Shown: positions 42,409 through 55,971, counted from the first letter of the stretch. The stretch: DNA of 64,000 bases from Cercis canadensis (GCA_003255065.1 QAOA01008473.1:1611114-1675113); one strand, 5' to 3'. Translations and numbers: made by a program. The notes: generated by a model from the sequence alone, not told the origin.

Positions 42409-43441
42409 GGATTAATTTAATTTAATTTGTTTTGTATAAAAATTTATCAAGACTAAATACACTTTTTGCCATTTAAAAATTATTAGGAATGTTTATTTTA
42501 GTGAATTTATATCATTTGAAAAAAGTCCTAACTTATATTATAAATTAAGACAACAAAAAGTACTAATAAAATTAAAATCAATGTGATCTTTTTATTTTTT
42601 TATTAATTAAGTTCAATTGAAATAGAAATTCGTGAAATTATACTTATTCTTTCTTAATTTGGCATTGATCAAGTTCAACTAAAAATAATTGCTTGTAATT
42701 TAAATTCAATTGGTCATAGTAAATTCAATTGAATATAAATTTCAAGCAATTTAGCACCAAAAAAAAAGTTAAAGTAATTTTTTTTTTCAGTTGAACATGA
42801 TCAATTAACGCCAAATTAAGAAAGAATAAGTATAATTTCATGAATTTTTATTTCAAGTGAACTTAATTAGTAAAAAATTAAAAATATCACATTCATTTTA
42901 TTCTAATTAGTATCAAACTAAAAAAAAAAAAAAAAAANAAAAAAAAAAAAAAAAAAGCTCAATTCAATTTCTTATAATTCTTTGTGAGGGTTGTGATTTC
43001 ATGGAAGTTATAATTAATTTCTAAGGAATTAGGTCTAATATAGTTATAAGAAATGTGATTCCATTGTACTCATTACTAGTTGATATTAATTTCATTGGGT
43101 CTAATATGGTTAGTTGTAATTTTATTATTCTCATGACTCATTGGTCATGGTGAAGAATATATATTTTCTTTTTGGTAAAGAAAGAATATAGCATTGACAT
43201 AACAAGAGATTGACTAATTAAATACTTACTCTAATTAAATTTGTGTATACATAATTTCATAAACTTATTTTTTAATTTTGTTGATATTTATTTTTTTCAT
43301 CTTAATTTATGATATAAAATAAGAGGTTTTTTTTTTTATATGTATTACATTTTTATTGCTAATCACATATTGATATTTTTTTATACAAAACAAATTAAAT
43401 TATATTAATCAAAGTATTTATTTATTAAATTATATTAATCC
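42409..43441. mobile_element. candidate long-inverted-repeat element with inner foldback
   Basis: Outer ends match as inverted copies: GGATTAATTTAATTTAATTT...TTGTATAAAAA on the left and the reverse complement at about 43376-43441 on the right. Inside, 42600-42730 and 42780-42900 form a second inverted pair (TTCTTTCTTAATTTGGC against GCCAAATTAAGAAAGAA). A poly-A tract with an ambiguous base lies at 42920-42956. No coding; target duplication not identified. Confidence 0.45.
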
Positions 43442-43915
43442 AAAAACTTCATCTGTAACCGACGATCAAAGTTCCCTTCCAAGAAGTAAAAGCCCAAGCA
43501 GCAAAAAAATCAAATATGCTCGAAATACAACCACTTGTAGTAAATTTGATATTAGAACTTCAACACCAAGCACAAATGACAATGGCCACCAAAAGAAAGG
43601 AAAAAAAAACTTTACCAATCTCTTCCATAGATTTCGTCATTGAAAAATGTTATTACCGATAATTTAGTCATTATTAATTTTTTATGACAATTTAGTATTT
43701 AAATTTGTATTCCGTCAGACAATTTAGTCCTCTGCCCGATGACGTTAAGTGAGGTTGGATGGAAAAATCTATGTGACACGTTAAATGCTGACGTGGTACC
43801 TTAAAAAATATTTATGTTGATGTAGCACCTTAAAAAAAATTATCTCTCTCTCTCTCTCTACTTAATAAATTACTTTATCTTATCTTTCTATCTCTCATAA
43901 ATGTTTTCTCTCTCT
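43442..43915. other. repeat-like spacer bordering the MATE relic
   Basis: 43660-43830 has the style of dispersed plant repeats (GACAATTTAGTCC, GATGACGTTAA, GCTGACGTGG blocks), followed by a CT microsatellite at 43843-43859. Homology to the MATE gene stops abruptly at about 43916, so this repeat may have replaced the gene's 3' end. Confidence 0.4.
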
Positions 43916-44752
43916 TAACAATTGCTTGGGGATTAATTAATAATCTGCACAATAAAATCATAATTTTCGTACCACCACCATTCGAGGCAAATTGAAATGC
44001 AACTTGGAATCGCCAAATTCAGGAATGACTTCCACCCTTTGAGGCATTCTGAGGAAATACCACTCCAGGCCTTGCGGTGTACTCCGGAGACCACGATGTA
44101 AATAATCAATGAACCTACAAGATTGAAATTTGTCCAAACAACATTTAAAGTGATGCCTCTAATTCCAAACCCAATAACATAGACAATAAGGTAATTAATG
44201 GGAACGTGGAGAACAATAGACAAAGTAGCGCATAATGTTAGAGATAGGGTTATGGATTGGCTTCGCAAATAGATTCGCAAAGGGTGTAATATCGATTGTG
44301 CTATAAGATCAAGAAGTGAATAAAGAATGTAAGAATTCGGTGGCGATACCATCTTCTTGACCACAGAGAAGCAAAATTTTCTTCATGTTGAGCCACATAA
44401 ATGATATGACAACTAAAGTTAAAAGAAGCAAAATCAATGTTATCTGCATCGTTAGGCCAAGAAGTTTGAATATTTTTGCTCCAAAAGCCTGACTACAGAT
44501 GGGTTCCATCCCCATGGCAAGGCCAGAGAGAACAAAGTAACCAGTGATATTAGCAAATCCAATCGCAAGAGAACCGCCAACCAAAGCAAGCTCACCGAGA
44601 CGACCCAGGAAGAGCATGGAAATCATGGAGCGAGAATAAAGTAGCAGACTAATTAATACCATAGGAAATGCGATGTTGGCTATACACTTAGCTTCATTAA
44701 GGGCCAAAGATAAATGAGTTTTGTCTTTGTGGGGCTTTTGGTTTTGTTGAAA
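43916..44752 (-). pseudogene. MATE/DTX transporter pseudogene, truncated with two frameshifts
   Basis: The reading direction is right to left. Frame 1 (from about 44752 to 44340) encodes LALNEAKCIANIAFPMVL, then LFLGRLGELALVGGSLA and MGMEPICSQAFGA, the first MATE membrane segments. At about 44333-44345 the frame shifts, and the protein resumes as SYILYSLLDLIAQSILHPLR, then VWTNFNLVGSLIIYIVVSGV and AIPSCISICLEWWWYE. At about 43963-43967 an extra base in an A run shifts the frame again (…IMILLC-like residues follow out of frame). Homology ends near NPQ at 43918, so about 200 C-terminal residues are absent. No in-frame ATG precedes LALNEA in a convincing position. Functional relatives are proton-coupled exporters of metabolites or toxins (DTX48-56-like clade by memory). 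Confidence 0.88.
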
Positions 44753-45809
44753 CCACGAATAACAATGCTTTCCAAAAGAAAGGAAATTTTTTTTTTACCA
44801 TAACACACATTTCTCTTAAAAAATGAGAAGGAGACAAAATTTAATTTCTAAAATTTTTTGGCCCAAATTTATTATTTTATATGAATTTTGTTGGGCCAAA
44901 TTTATAAATTACACGGACTCGACCTGTCAATTGTAATTTCTCAAAGTCAACATCAAAACCTTCTCTCACAAGTCATGCATCCACGTGTCAACATGACATT
45001 GACTGTAACTTTATGTGATACAAAAACGGTACATAAAGTACAAAAGAAACCTCCTATAATTTTTAATATTGTATATTCGTATTGGGACACGTCCAAGACG
45101 CACGCATCTATCACGGCACTTGCTACGGCACTTGTTCAGGGAAAATAAAATAGAAAGAAAGCGACACTTGAGTGCCGCGTCATAGGCAGTTTTTCGTAGT
45201 ATGTCCTGTTACGCTTAGATTATGCTAAGTTTTTAAGTATAAAAAGAAGTATAAGAATCTCATTAAAAAAAAAAGTATAAGAAAAAATTGTAAGAATATC
45301 AGTAATACTTTAAACAAATATAATTTTTTTTAAGTGCTTAAGGAAAAAAAATATGATTTTTTATTAAAAATTTATAGTGGAGCTACAGCATGTGATGGCT
45401 GATGGTTCTCATTGAATGGCCATATAAGAAAAACTTTATTTAGAAGAATTTGAATAAAAAAGGTTGATTTATCAGATTGAATTTTTATTTATAAGGAATT
45501 AAATGTTTGATTTCAAAAACTACTCCAATTACTAGAGTTCAAGTTTATTTTATATGTTAGTCATGCATTCTAAACAAAACTAAAATTTTAAATTATATAA
45601 AAAGAAACTTGTCTTTTGCTTTAGTCTGAAAAATGCAAAGTTAATTGAAATTTATATATAACTAAAGCATAATACTTTTACGAAGTAATAATATTTTAAT
45701 AAAATTTCAACGTATAAGAGTATATAAAAGTATGGTTTCAAATTATCTAATTGTAAAAATCTAACCCTATCTTCCTATAATAATTTTTTTTAAAAAAAAT
45801 CTATATCTA
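44753..45809. other. AT-rich spacer between MATE relic and Helitron
   Basis: No gene recognised. An 86-codon frame at 44888-45148 has no motif. Confidence 0.4.
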
Positions 45810-48800
45810 TCTATATAATATTAATAATAGAGTACACAATGTGGAGCTGACAAGTGTCGCTATCAAGGTGACGACAAGTGGCAAGCTGTGTGAATTTCTT
45901 CTATTATACAACATTTAAAAATAATCTAAAATATGAAGTATGTCTGATATATAAATAAAAAATATGAAAAAAAAAAAAATTAAAATTTGTGGCACTAAAT
46001 AACTTCTATTTTTAGATCTTTCAACATTTATTATTTATTAAATAATTAAAAAATAAAACATTTGTCTTTATTAGCTTCCATAAATATATTTCTTTGATAT
46101 TTGAAATTCATAATTAATTTCTTGATGGAAGAATTTCAGAATTTTCTCTTTAATTTTAGTCTCATATTTAATTAGTAATTTGAAATTATAATTTCAAAAA
46201 TTATTGCTGATTAGAGTACTAATTTTTAGAGATTTCAATTACCTGCTGTTTCTTATGTTGAGCCTCATTTTGCATATAAATAAAGCACAACCCAAGGCTG
46301 CCAACTCCTAGCTTTAAAATATGGTATTATTAATTTTGTTTGCCGATTTTAAATTTTATTTATTTGGAAAAATAAATTTCTATCGCTAAAAATTATGAAA
46401 AATCATAAATTTATATTGTTGAATGATCAATAAGAAAACCGAATAAGGAAAATTTCAAGTTAATGGAAAAATTAATATTAGACCCCAATAAATCTATGCT
46501 TAGTTTTTAGAAGTTTTATTTTTATTGAGTAAAGCTTAAACATTGAATATGAATTAGGTTTACAAGTACAAATAAGTAAATTTACAAACTTAGATTTTTC
46601 ATAATTTAATAAATACGAAATTAATATAAAAATAAAAAATTATACAATAATTTCAATCACATGCCAATTATAATTCATTGATTGATAATTAATTTGAACA
46701 AAAATTAAACTAAAATTTTTAAGTTTAGCATTATAGTCAAAATTACAAAGAGATAATTTCATAAGTAAAATTTAGTATTCATTGTGCCTAATTTAATTGC
46801 CATTATACGTGATAAAAGAAAAGTATGTATTTAGTTATGTCTTAGTACATATACATTTTGACATATAATGCTCGAACTAAGCAAGATACAATTGAATTCT
46901 TATTTGTGTCAAAATATTTTATAGTTGTGATAATTCATTTAAAATTCAAAACCTTTTTGGTTTTTCTTAGGGAAACTGACGTTTTGACAGTCATCTAAAG
47001 CAAGATTTTGGATTTTGATATATGTGTTACTGCCACCTTTCATAAAAAAAGCCAATCAAGGTAATATTTTTCTATTTAATTTTGGCAATTACTCTCATAA
47101 ATTGATGACACCAAATAATTTGTTAATTGCTATTTTAAAATTAGACTTAGGGTTACATATGGCCATGGATGATCAAGGTATGAGTTATTCACTTTGTGCT
47201 GTTCACTGTAGAAAAAAAAATAGGACATATCTCCCCTCATGACTCTCTAAATTTCTTAATTTGCTTGTGCTTCTCTTTCTATTTTTCCTCACAAATCTAG
47301 GTGTTTATTTGAATCATCTATGCATCTCTTTGTGCTTTTCTTTACTCATTCATTTTTTGATGTTGGTTTGCAATGACTTTGAAGTTGATCAACCTTGAAA
47401 AGATTAATAAGGATGTGCAGGGGTGAAAGTTTCAGGTAAAATGTCTATCTCTTCTTCATTTGTCTTCTCTCCTTGAGTTTACCTCAAATTTGAAATTTCT
47501 ATGAGTTCTCTATCCTCTATTTCTTCTTTGCACTTGATCCAGGAGGTATAAAAGAGAACCTACTTGCCAATCAAAAATACAAGGTTTTTTTTTTTTTTTT
47601 TTGTTCAGTAATAGTCATTTTTTCAATTTTGGGGTTAATTTTTTTTTTAAATCTGATGTTAATTTTCACTAATACTCTCTCTTAAATTCTGTATACATGT
47701 ACTCTCTTGAATTTGAGTTTTTTCTATACAATTCTTCATAACTGTAAGCGACCAAGAATGAGAAGAAAACATGAACCACACACAAATTTCAGCTTAAATA
47801 ACATATAATCAGCGTATATATGTTGTGCACCAATAAGCTTAAATATCAATTTTAATATACATACCAAATTTTAGACATGTGTGAGGGTACTAAAAAATAA
47901 AATCAAATAACTAATGTTGCATTATTGTATAACTTATCATTAACTAGAGAAATTTGAAACTTACAATATTCCATTGGATTAGGCATATTATGAACCAAAC
48001 AATGTCAAACACAATTATGAATAATAATCAACATAAATGATGATTTATATAAAATTGCACATCCTAAATATCATACAATTAAGGATAGTAACACACCTAA
48101 TTTTTGGTCTTTTTACAAATAATGAATGTAGCTTACTTACCCATATAGATACATTGTAATTTAATGGCAAATAATTCCTTAAAAAAATTTTGAATAGCAA
48201 ATAATTGCTAATATTTTATTGAATATGTTTTTTTTTTTTAAAACTTGATTTTGAATTTGAATTTAAAACTTGCTTCCTTATAATTGTTAAATTAGGGTTA
48301 TATGTCTTCCCCTATAAAATGAACACTTATAATGGCAGCCTTCTTCATTTGTTAGTTGAGCGAAATTTCAACTTATAGCTCGATGTTCCTTACTCTCCAA
48401 GCAAATGGTGCAATCTAATAGAAGGTGAGAGCATAATTTTGCACAATCAAATGAAATTAACTTTAGAACAATCAGATGAAATTTTTTATTATCTCATTTT
48501 ATTAGTTACATTGTGCACATGTACAGAGAAAAAAAAAAAAAAAGAAAAGGACCCACTTATATTACTATTTTATTTTGCACAATTTCATGCTTGACACTAT
48601 GGCCAAAAAAGGGAAAAAATTATCAAATATCTTGCAAAGCCTTAACAAAATTTTAATTTGATAAATTAAATTAATACATATTGTCATATGTTATAGTTAT
48701 ACTTTTTTGTGTAACTGGTACCGCTAGAATGATTGTGACATTAATTTTTGTAGGTCTTATTCTTGACAAAGTTAAAAAGAGTAAAAAACACACATGGTCC

Positions 48801-50065
48801 AGGTAGTAAAACCATGAACAACACAAAATATAAACACTTATATAAGTCTAAAACATGAAATTGCACCATGAGATTGTTACATATTTTAGGTAGTGCATGA
48901 TTGGTCACGTTTTTCATTAATTTAATTTGACCACACTGTGTTAAAGAGAAAAAAAAAAAAAAGATTGCACTCTTTGTTTTCTCCATTTTTGTTTATAGAT
49001 ATGTTTGAAAAAATATCAAATTCAAAAGCATAAGTGTAAACTTTAAAATTGATAAAAAACCCCTCCACTAGGCATTGAAAGAGGAAACAAAAAATGGGAG
49101 ATTAAAAAATAAGAACTGACCAGAAAAGAAAAATCATGGGCCAAAAAGCAAGATCTAACTATATTAGATTGTACAAAGAACTATATCATAAGGTATCTGA
49201 AAAAAAAATGAAATTGACTGGAGAACAGAGGTTGAGCAGATAGAACGAAGAGATAAACCACAATCCATTAGTGGAAGAGAGGAATACTGAGAGAGATAGA
49301 GAGAGGTCTAATCTTATTGACCTATTCTAAATAGCACTTATTCGGTCTCCATACCGAAATCAATAAATAGGAATGATTTGAGCTATTTAACGTTTGAAAA
49401 TACATGCCAACACATACCTCAATCTAGCTTGACCTCATTGATAATCTCTTGCTTGTGAACTAGATTATTTTACTAACCATTAGCAGGCCAATGCTTTATC
49501 AATAAAAAATGGTATAATACATGATACTCTTGTGATGTTTGAATGAAAAATAAATGTCCTACCATTTTACACAGGGATATCCCTGTTATAACTTTTCTTT
49601 AAATCTATACAAAATAGCAATAGTAATTAGAATCGTATTTAAATATAAATGAGTTGAAATGAGTAGGGGTCGAGTATGATAATTGAGACGGAGAGGGAAA
49701 GAGAACGAAAATCAAAATTATAACTAGGTCTAAGTATAGTCTTTGGGGGAAAAAGATTAAATAACCTATAGCACTAGGAAAAAGATTGGAGTTAGACCAC
49801 AGGTACAAGTTTGCTAAAGTTTTAATAGGATTATAATTTGGGTAACCAATAAACTAATCACATCGAGTGATTAAATAGGATTTCCTATGGCACTTGGAAA
49901 AAGGGTGGGATTAGATCATGTGGACAAGTTTCTAAAAATTCTAATAGGACTATAATTTGGATAACCACTAAAGCAACCCCAACGGGTATTTCAATAGGAT
50001 TTTTTTATTCTGTGTCGCCCCCCGCCGTAATGTTAAGCCGCGCATCGCGCGGGGCCCAATACTAA
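45810..50065 (+). mobile_element. Helitron A, non-autonomous, 4.26 kb
   Basis: Begins TCTATATAATATTAATAA after an A and ends with a GC hairpin (CCGCGC-atc-GCGCGG, 50038-50052) followed 9 bases later by CTAA and then T. These 5' TC, 3' hairpin and CTRR features, with insertion between A and T, define Helitrons. The first 260 bases match those of Helitron B at roughly 90 percent by eye. No Rep or helicase coding survives. A possible RPA-like relic lies at 47373-47583. Confidence 0.85.
47373..47583 (+). pseudogene. possible RPA-like (OB-fold) gene relic in Helitron A
   Basis: ATG at 47373 begins MTLKLINLEKINKDVQG, then a TGA where Trp would fit, then KFQ and a GTAAAA donor. A second piece after CAG at 47542 reads GGIKENLLANQKYK with a GTTTTT donor-like end. 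Plant Helitrons often carry RPA70-like genes starting in this style. The assignment rests on short similarity from memory and is tentative. Confidence 0.4.
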
Positions 50066-51900
50066 TCTATATAATATTAATAATAGAGTACACAATGTAG
50101 AGCTGACAAATGTCGCTATTAAGGTGACGACAAGTGGCAAGCTATCTGAATTTCTTCTATTCTACAACATTTAAAAATAATCTAAAATATGAAGTATGTC
50201 TGATATATAAATAAAAAATATGAAAAAGAAATTCAAATCTGTAGCACTAAATAACTTCCATTTTTAGATCTTTCAGCATTTATTATTTATTGAATAATTA
50301 AAAAATAAAACGTTTGTATTTATTAGTATTCATGCATTTACTGAAGCATACAGATACAGCAGTCGCAGAGACGCCATTTGGTGGTAAAGTTGTGGTACTA
50401 GGTGGGGACTTCAGACAAATACTCCCAGTTATACCCAGTGGAAGTAGACAAGATATTGTTGCTGTAACTATAAACTCTTCTTATCTATGGAAACATTTTC
50501 AGGTGCTAATCTCAAGTTGAAATTCATTATGTATAACATTAATAAAGTATGACTATTCATATATTTTTTGCCCCAAATTTGTGCAGGTTTTAAACCTAAC
50601 CAAAAACATGAGATTGAAAACAGGGCCTGTAGATCCCCACACAATTGAGCTGAGAGAGTTCTCCAATTGGATATTGAAGGTTGGTGACGGTGAAACAGGA
50701 GATACCAATGATGGTGAAGCTATTATTCAGATACCAGATGACATATCCCTACGATGTAGCGGTGATCCAATTCATGATATTGTGGAGTCGACTTATCCTG
50801 GATTCCTGACAAATATGCAAGATCCAACATACTGCCAAAAAAGAGCTATACTAGCCCCTACATTGGAAGTGGTAAGAAAAATCAATGATTATATGGTTTC
50901 TTTATTGCCTGGTGATGAAGAGATTTATTTGAGTTCAGACAGTACATGCAAATCGTGGGGAAATGGACTAGATGATATTCATACACCCGAATTCCTAAAT
51001 GGTATTACCCCATCCGGCCTTTCAAACCACAGGTTAGTACTAAAGCTGGGCGTACCTGTCATGTTAATAAGGAACATAGATTAACGAAATGGATTGTGCA
51101 ATGAAACAAGACTGATAATCACCTAACTTAGGAGATATGTGCTAGAAGGAAAAGTTATTTTTGGGAGTAACATTGGAGAAAAAGTGTTCATACCAAGGAT
51201 GAACCTGACATCCTCTGACAAGAAAATGCCTTTTAAATTACAGAGAAGACAATTCCCTTTGCAAGTTTGCTTTGCTATGTCAATCAATAAAAGTCAAGGC
51301 CAAACCCTTTCGTATGTTGGGTTATATCTACCAAAATCAGTCTTCAGTCATGGACAACTATATGTAGCTTTCTCAAGGGTTCAAACAAGGAGCGGCCTCA
51401 AAGTTCTGGCAATCGATACAAATGGGAGTTCTACAACAAGGACCATAAATGTTGTCTACAAAGAAGTGTTCAACAAAATCACACAAAAATGTACACCATA
51501 ACTTAATTAAATCATGTCCGTTAATACACATACAAACACAATATATTTGATATCATACATTATAATTATACCAATATTGCAATTCCAGTTTCAGAGCAAG
51601 TTCATGGGAATTACGACGTAGAAACTGACAGCAACAATCCCAATTATACATTATAGGTAATTACATTACAATTTTCTCTTATTCTTGCATTAGTTTAATG
51701 CATTGTTAACTTACCTATGGATTCATGATTGATGCTTGGAATATATTTTATTGTCATTCAAAGGATGAAATTCACACTTCATATATTATATATGGTTGAT
51801 TTATATAATTTATGATTCCATGATCACCAATAATTCATCTCACATCTACTTCTCGAGTCCCTCCCGCAGCGGCCCGCGCATCGCGCGGGAATAGTACTAG
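50066..51900 (+). mobile_element. Helitron B with helicase remnant, 1.84 kb
   Basis: It starts TCTATATAATATTAATAA immediately after the CTAA of Helitron A. It ends with a perfect hairpin (CCCGCGC at 51873-51879, GCGCGGG at 51883-51889) then CTAG (51897-51900) and T. It encloses the C-terminal part of a Helitron Pif1-type helicase in forward orientation; the Rep half is missing. Confidence 0.9.
50314..51501 (+). pseudogene. Helitron Pif1-like helicase, C-terminal remnant
   Basis: Exon-like pieces 50314-50505 and 50587-51501. The first has [18 protein letters not shown], the Walker-B-adjacent helicase motif III region, and ends HFQ at a GTGCTA donor. The second starts VLNLTKNMRL and continues to a TAA after MLIRNID (51082-51084), where a Gln codon is expected. 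Homology resumes through [26 protein letters not shown] (motif V/VI) and [19 protein letters not shown], ending KCTP at 51501. The Walker A region and the whole Rep nuclease are absent, so it cannot drive rolling-circle transposition by itself. Confidence 0.88.
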
Positions 51901-54900
51901 TATTATAGAAAACCTTATTGCCTTGGGAGATTGAGGAGATGGAAAGAAGAAAAAATAAAAAATAAAAAAGTCACACAGCTGCATAAGCAATCTAGTTTTC
52001 AAATTGGTCTAAAAATTAAAAAATATCAATCTTTGCTACACATCCCAAAGATGATTAATACACTTCTAAGAGAATTGTTATTTTATAATAATTCGACATT
52101 GTAGAATGGGCTTAGATTCATCAAAGCAAAAAGAAAAAGATAGCAAACCATTCAAAGTGTATAAAAAGCACATATTTCCAATAAGATATTTCTATTAGAT
52201 TAAGATCTCATATGCTACTCCATTATAAAAATTATAGCTCTTGGAAAAACCAACATTACTAACACCCTTTCATGTGCCTATCCATTTTCATTGAGGTGTG
52301 TCCAACAATGTACCAAAATTCAAATGGAAAAGTTTTGTATCTAGCTACACGCATGGACGTGCACAAAGAACGAACCTATACTATTTCTAGGAAGATAAAA
52401 AACAATACATTTTTTGTTTCCTCCAACTGGGACCTCGATCTCATCCATATAGCATTGATGACATTTATCAAATCTGGTGGACCAACAACATGCAGGAATA
52501 TGAGCACAAAATAATATCAGAGACATAGTAAGCTGTCTTTAACCAATAAAATGGAAAAATTGAAGCAGCACATACTCTACCCGAAACAAAACCCAAGAAA
52601 AAGAAGAGAACAAACGAAATATAAGTGTGACAGAGAGAAAGGAACTTATGAAAAGAAATCCCATTTTCAGAATAGGAGCAGAGATCTGACATTGATTTTC
52701 CATAGAATAGAGCTTGTAGTGATTTCATCATAGCCATACTAACCTACATGAATCAACACATATATCAAAATAGAATAGCAAGAAGTAGAGAAAGGAATAA
52801 AGAGATGAATGATTGGAATAGAACCAAAATAGAGAAGGGAGATATAGTTCATTAGAATGTCTAATAAAATAACACATGATAGTTCAAATAAATATATAAA
52901 CATGTAAAGCACAAAAATCATGAAGAGAGATTGACACAAAGCTTACCCAAAGGTTTTCCAGGAGGGAGACTTGAAGGCAATGAAAGCAAGGAATATTTGA
53001 ATTAGAACCAAATGAATATAAGTGACTCACATGTGGTGCATTATATATAGAAGACTATAGAGGAAAAACGTATAATACTAATTTCAAAATTCAAATTAAA
53101 AAATCCACAATTATTACGTGACTAAAATTAAGGAGAGTAATTGACAATTTATTTCAATTGAAATTGAATAATTATGGATTACAATTTCGGTGGAGGTGAA
53201 CTTCCAAGATTAAATTAAATTGTAATTATTCTAAATAATTAAATTTAGTAATAAAAATTCTGACCTCATACACTATCATAATAAAAATTGTTAGTTGATT
53301 ATTATCATAATTATTAGGAGGTTTTTTCTTTTAATTTTCGAATTTATTTAATTTAATTTAATTTTCAGCACATGTATTTAGTTATGATTTAGTCCACATA
53401 CATTCTGACATGTAATGCCCTAATTAAGCAAGGCAATTAAGACATTGATTTCAAATTGATATTCATTTGCTAATTATGAAAGTTATTTAATGCCATGAAT
53501 TTTAATTACTTTTTCAGTTTTTTTTTTTTTANCTCTTTGATGAGATTTTTTTTTTGTGGTTGTAAATTTGAGCTCCTTTTATTCTTACAGGCACTGAGAT
53601 TTGCTATTCGAACATACTGAGAATATAAGTCTTCTTGGGAGGGATTAGAGAAAAGAGGCATGACAAGGAACTACACATGGGTAAATACTACCATACAATA
53701 TGAGCAAGTTTTTGAGTGGGTGTTCCTTGATCCACCTTATATTAGTGGAAAGTAAAAACAAAGATAACTAAGTAGTAAGAATAAAAGAAAAACACTAGAT
53801 TTACGTATAGTTCACTACCTAGGTTTCATGTGGGGACATGAATGGTTGTAGTTTTTGAAGGATGACAAGGAGGAACAAATTTTTTCTTAGCTAGAGAGAG
53901 TCTACCTATTTGGTGTAATTTTACTATTGACCTTTTTCAGTGTTCTCTAATTTTCTTGAGAGTCTACCTCTTTTTGACCTTGGCTTCAGATGAGGATTTC
54001 ATTTGTTAGAGTAAGATTGATTAATTCAATTGTGATATATTTTTATTTATTCGTTGGAATCAATATGAAAGTTTCTTACATCATTTAAGATCCCGGGGCA
54101 AAACACATTTTGATTATAGAGAAGAAATGTGTTTTATGCTGACTAAGTTACCTTCTATAATTTGGTGTAGAGCATCAAGTTGTGTAGCCTCCTTTATCAA
54201 TGCATATGAGCTAGAGATTTTTCTTATGTTTTTTGAAATATCATTAGTACAGACTTTATACATTTTTTGGAAATGTGCTATGCTTAAACTTTTTGGTTGC
54301 GAAGTGTGAGGTTCCTTCTAACTATGTTTGTTATCTTTGTTACCTCTGCTTAAACTTTATACATTTCTCTAGCAATTCCAATCTTCTCCTTGTGCAATAT
54401 GGAGTTCACTACTTTATTCTTATAAGAGTTGTCTTTTATGAGATTTAATCAAGCTAGAAAATTAGTGAGGTGACTTTACCACGGGACTATATCCCATATT
54501 ATAAGTAAAATTTAAATTTATACATACTTATAATGATAATTTGGATGACACATGGTTACTCTAATTAGGTGAGTAACCATGCTGAATATGAGTCAACAAC
54601 ATATTTCAAAGTCCCATAGATATGATACTATTATTTCATATATTCAGCATCTTTTGCAGCACATTACTAGGAGGTGAAAATTAAGCCATTTGTATATGAT
54701 ATTTATAATACAAAATATTTTCCTAATAGTAAAGTCAATCTAAGAAGAAATTTGCATACGCAATTGTAAAAATTGAAAGATAAAGAACTTAATTCCTTGG
54801 TTTTTTAATTTTTTTATTAATAAAAATATATTCTTCCTTCTACATTTTGTATATTAAAATTGTAAATGTGTCCTTTGTCAAGTTCATGAGTTTATATGTC

Positions 54901-55971
54901 TTAGTTATGTTATATTCTATCAAGTCCAGAATATGGGAGGGAATGATGAAGTAGATAATTTTTTTTTTTTTTATTTTGTGAATAATGGAGCAAAGAATAT
55001 TTTTCTTATTTTATTTTATTATCCTCAAGATGTTCCCAATTATTTTGCCAACCAGCATGTCAAAGGTGTAATGGCTAATTGGAATTTAACTTATGGCCTA
55101 AATGACCAAATCTAAGAGGTATGACAAATAACATATTTAATTAAGAGGGACCATTGCCATCAAGCTTGCGTATAAATGGAAGGAATTTAGTGATTACCAC
55201 AAGTTAGAAATCTCTAATTCCATATCATAGAAAACATGCTCAAACGGGTCACTTGAGCAGTTTTGAACATGTCTTATTCAAATAATGTTGGGAAACTTGA
55301 GTTTCTTAAGAACTATGTTGTGCTTTTACTTTCATGGGTATGGTAACTTTGAGTCTATGTTGACTTTAGTTTTATATTCATGAAATCCTGAATCGTATGC
55401 TATTTGTTTACTACCTTTCGTTTCATGTTTACTCTAATTTTATCTCAGTTGAGTGTAGTTTGATATGCTAATAAAATAATGTATGCATGTATGTAGAGTA
55501 TTTATGCATTGCAATTTTTCAACATCTAAAGTAAATGGCCAGTGACATGTTCAAAGGCAAAGCCTCCATATTTGGTTGTAGGTTAACTTTAAAGTTGATA
55601 TGTAATTTAATTATTAATATAAAATTAGAAAATGTATTACAAAAAAAATAAATAGGATAAATAATTGGGTTACTCATAGCATTAATTGAAATAAGTATAC
55701 TAAAATTCTTGACTAAATAACATTTGGATTTCAAGATTAAGTTCACTCAATAGCAAGCCACACTTGAAACAAATTAGTAGCAGAACCATCAATCATATTG
55801 TTATAAATCATGGTTTACATTTTTCTTCATATTTTTATAAACAATGTTACAACACAATATCGTTATTAAATTATATACAATTCCAACTACGTTCTTTTGT
55901 TTTTTTTTGGGGTGGGGGGGGGGGGGGCGGACATGGGTGCATAAATTTTTGTCCATGTTAGAAGCCAGACT
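51901..55971. other. AT-rich region, probable body of a third, decayed Helitron
   Basis: No intact gene. A block at about 53368-53440 (TGTATTTAGTTATG... CTAATTAAGCAAGG) resembles 46828-46890 inside Helitron A. A frame near 54933-55115 ends DVPNYFANQHVKGVMANWNL, distantly B3- or RPA-like, unproven. An n lies at 53532 in a T run, and a run of fourteen G begins at 55914. A strand-minus TATA-like TATATATAATGC (53039-53050) precedes a short reading frame that I cannot identify. Confidence 0.35.

Noticed and set aside
45900..47000. Possible Rep nuclease in Helitron A
   Set aside because: No HUH motif or long frame was found; this part is AT-rich non-coding DNA.
54933..55115. B3-domain-like frame (VPNYFANQHVKGVMANWNL)
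   Set aside because: Similarity is limited to a few residues; not enough to annotate a gene.
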